Origin: an uncultured bacterium
GTDB taxonomy: Bacteria > Bacillota > Clostridia > Oscillospirales > Acutalibacteraceae
DNA length: 13,401 bases
Direction: 5' to 3'
Assembly: GCA_905215105.1 (NCBI GenBank)
Contig: CAJMOI010000041.1
Location: 1 to 13,401, forward strand
Program-made: the position numbers and the translations under genes
Shown here: positions 13,312-13,401 of the stretch, piece by piece
Numbering within the stretch: position 1 is the stretch's first letter
Layout of the letters: every line of letters starts with the position of its first letter
The notes under the pieces: generated by a model
What the model was told of the DNA's origin: nothing
Database searches by the model: none
The model's input: only the letters and a program-made list of their open reading frames with translations

Positions 13312-13401
13312 TCTGAATCTGGTATGATAAAGGCAGGCGCCGCAATTGAACCGCCCCAGATTGTACGGACAGCATAAAAAGGCCACTAAGTAGGAAAATA
13401 T
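13312..13401. other. downstream region with a loose inverted repeat, no gene seen
   Basis: After the dehydrogenase stop, AATCTGG (13316-13322) and CCAGATT (13356-13362) are complementary with a 33-base loop. There is no T-tract directly after the right arm, so I do not call a terminator. No coding region is evident before the window ends. Confidence 0.3.

Noticed and set aside
12157..13386. A 409-codon open frame on the minus strand
   Set aside because: It is the antisense shadow of the alcohol dehydrogenase, which has complete motifs and a strong ribosome site.
1..13401. tRNA, rRNA, CRISPR repeats, insertion sequences, attachment sites
   Set aside because: I saw no cloverleaf, no regularly spaced repeats, no transposase or integrase motifs and no terminal inverted repeats. 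Gene order and composition look like ordinary chromosome.

Overview
The window looks like a chromosomal segment from an anaerobic, gut-type Clostridia bacterium, most likely in the Oscillospirales (Ruminococcaceae/Oscillospiraceae sense). This rests on moderately high GC with G/C-rich third positions, strong AGGAGG-type ribosome binding sites, a class B sortase, an oxygen-independent radical SAM sulfatase maturase, a ThiI without a rhodanese domain, and a Clostridia-type iron alcohol dehydrogenase. The family placement is inference. No mobile element, CRISPR array, rRNA or tRNA is visible, and no gene-free stretch exceeds 300 bases (the longest is 10567-10802).

Left half (1-8525), all on the minus strand, read right to left: cysteine desulfurase, thiI, cinA, class B sortase, a long serine hydrolase of the beta-lactamase fold, an anaerobic sulfatase-maturating enzyme, and the N-terminal part of an anchored transglutaminase-like protein that leaves the window. 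From thiI to the maturase the gaps are only 22-61 bases, so one transcript is plausible. The desulfurase ends in a hairpin-plus-U-tract, thiI has a possible promoter of its own, and the last gene has a clear separate promoter. The first two genes form a functional pair: the desulfurase supplies persulfide sulfur and ThiI puts it into tRNA as 4-thiouridine. CinA is NAD-salvage housekeeping. The next genes look cell-envelope related or of unknown target.

Middle (8526-9070): a divergent promoter pair separates the desulfurase from a Fur-family regulator on the plus strand. A perfect 12-bp palindrome lies in the regulator's promoter, between its -35 and -10 boxes.

Right half (8681-13401), all on the plus strand and apparently single-gene units, each with a promoter candidate: Fur-family regulator, a sodium-coupled amino acid transporter (NSS/SNF family), a PadR-family regulator, a HAD phosphatase, and an iron-containing alcohol dehydrogenase. 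Regulatory DNA is the most informative part here: an inverted repeat straddling the transporter's -10 box, two palindromes in front of padR, a terminator overlapping the HAD promoter, and a near-perfect Rex (NADH/NAD+ sensor) operator in front of the alcohol dehydrogenase. I see no clearly new multi-gene system. The best leads are the redox-controlled dehydrogenase, the palindromic operators, the atypical Fur paralogue, and the sulfatase maturase with no sulfatase beside it.
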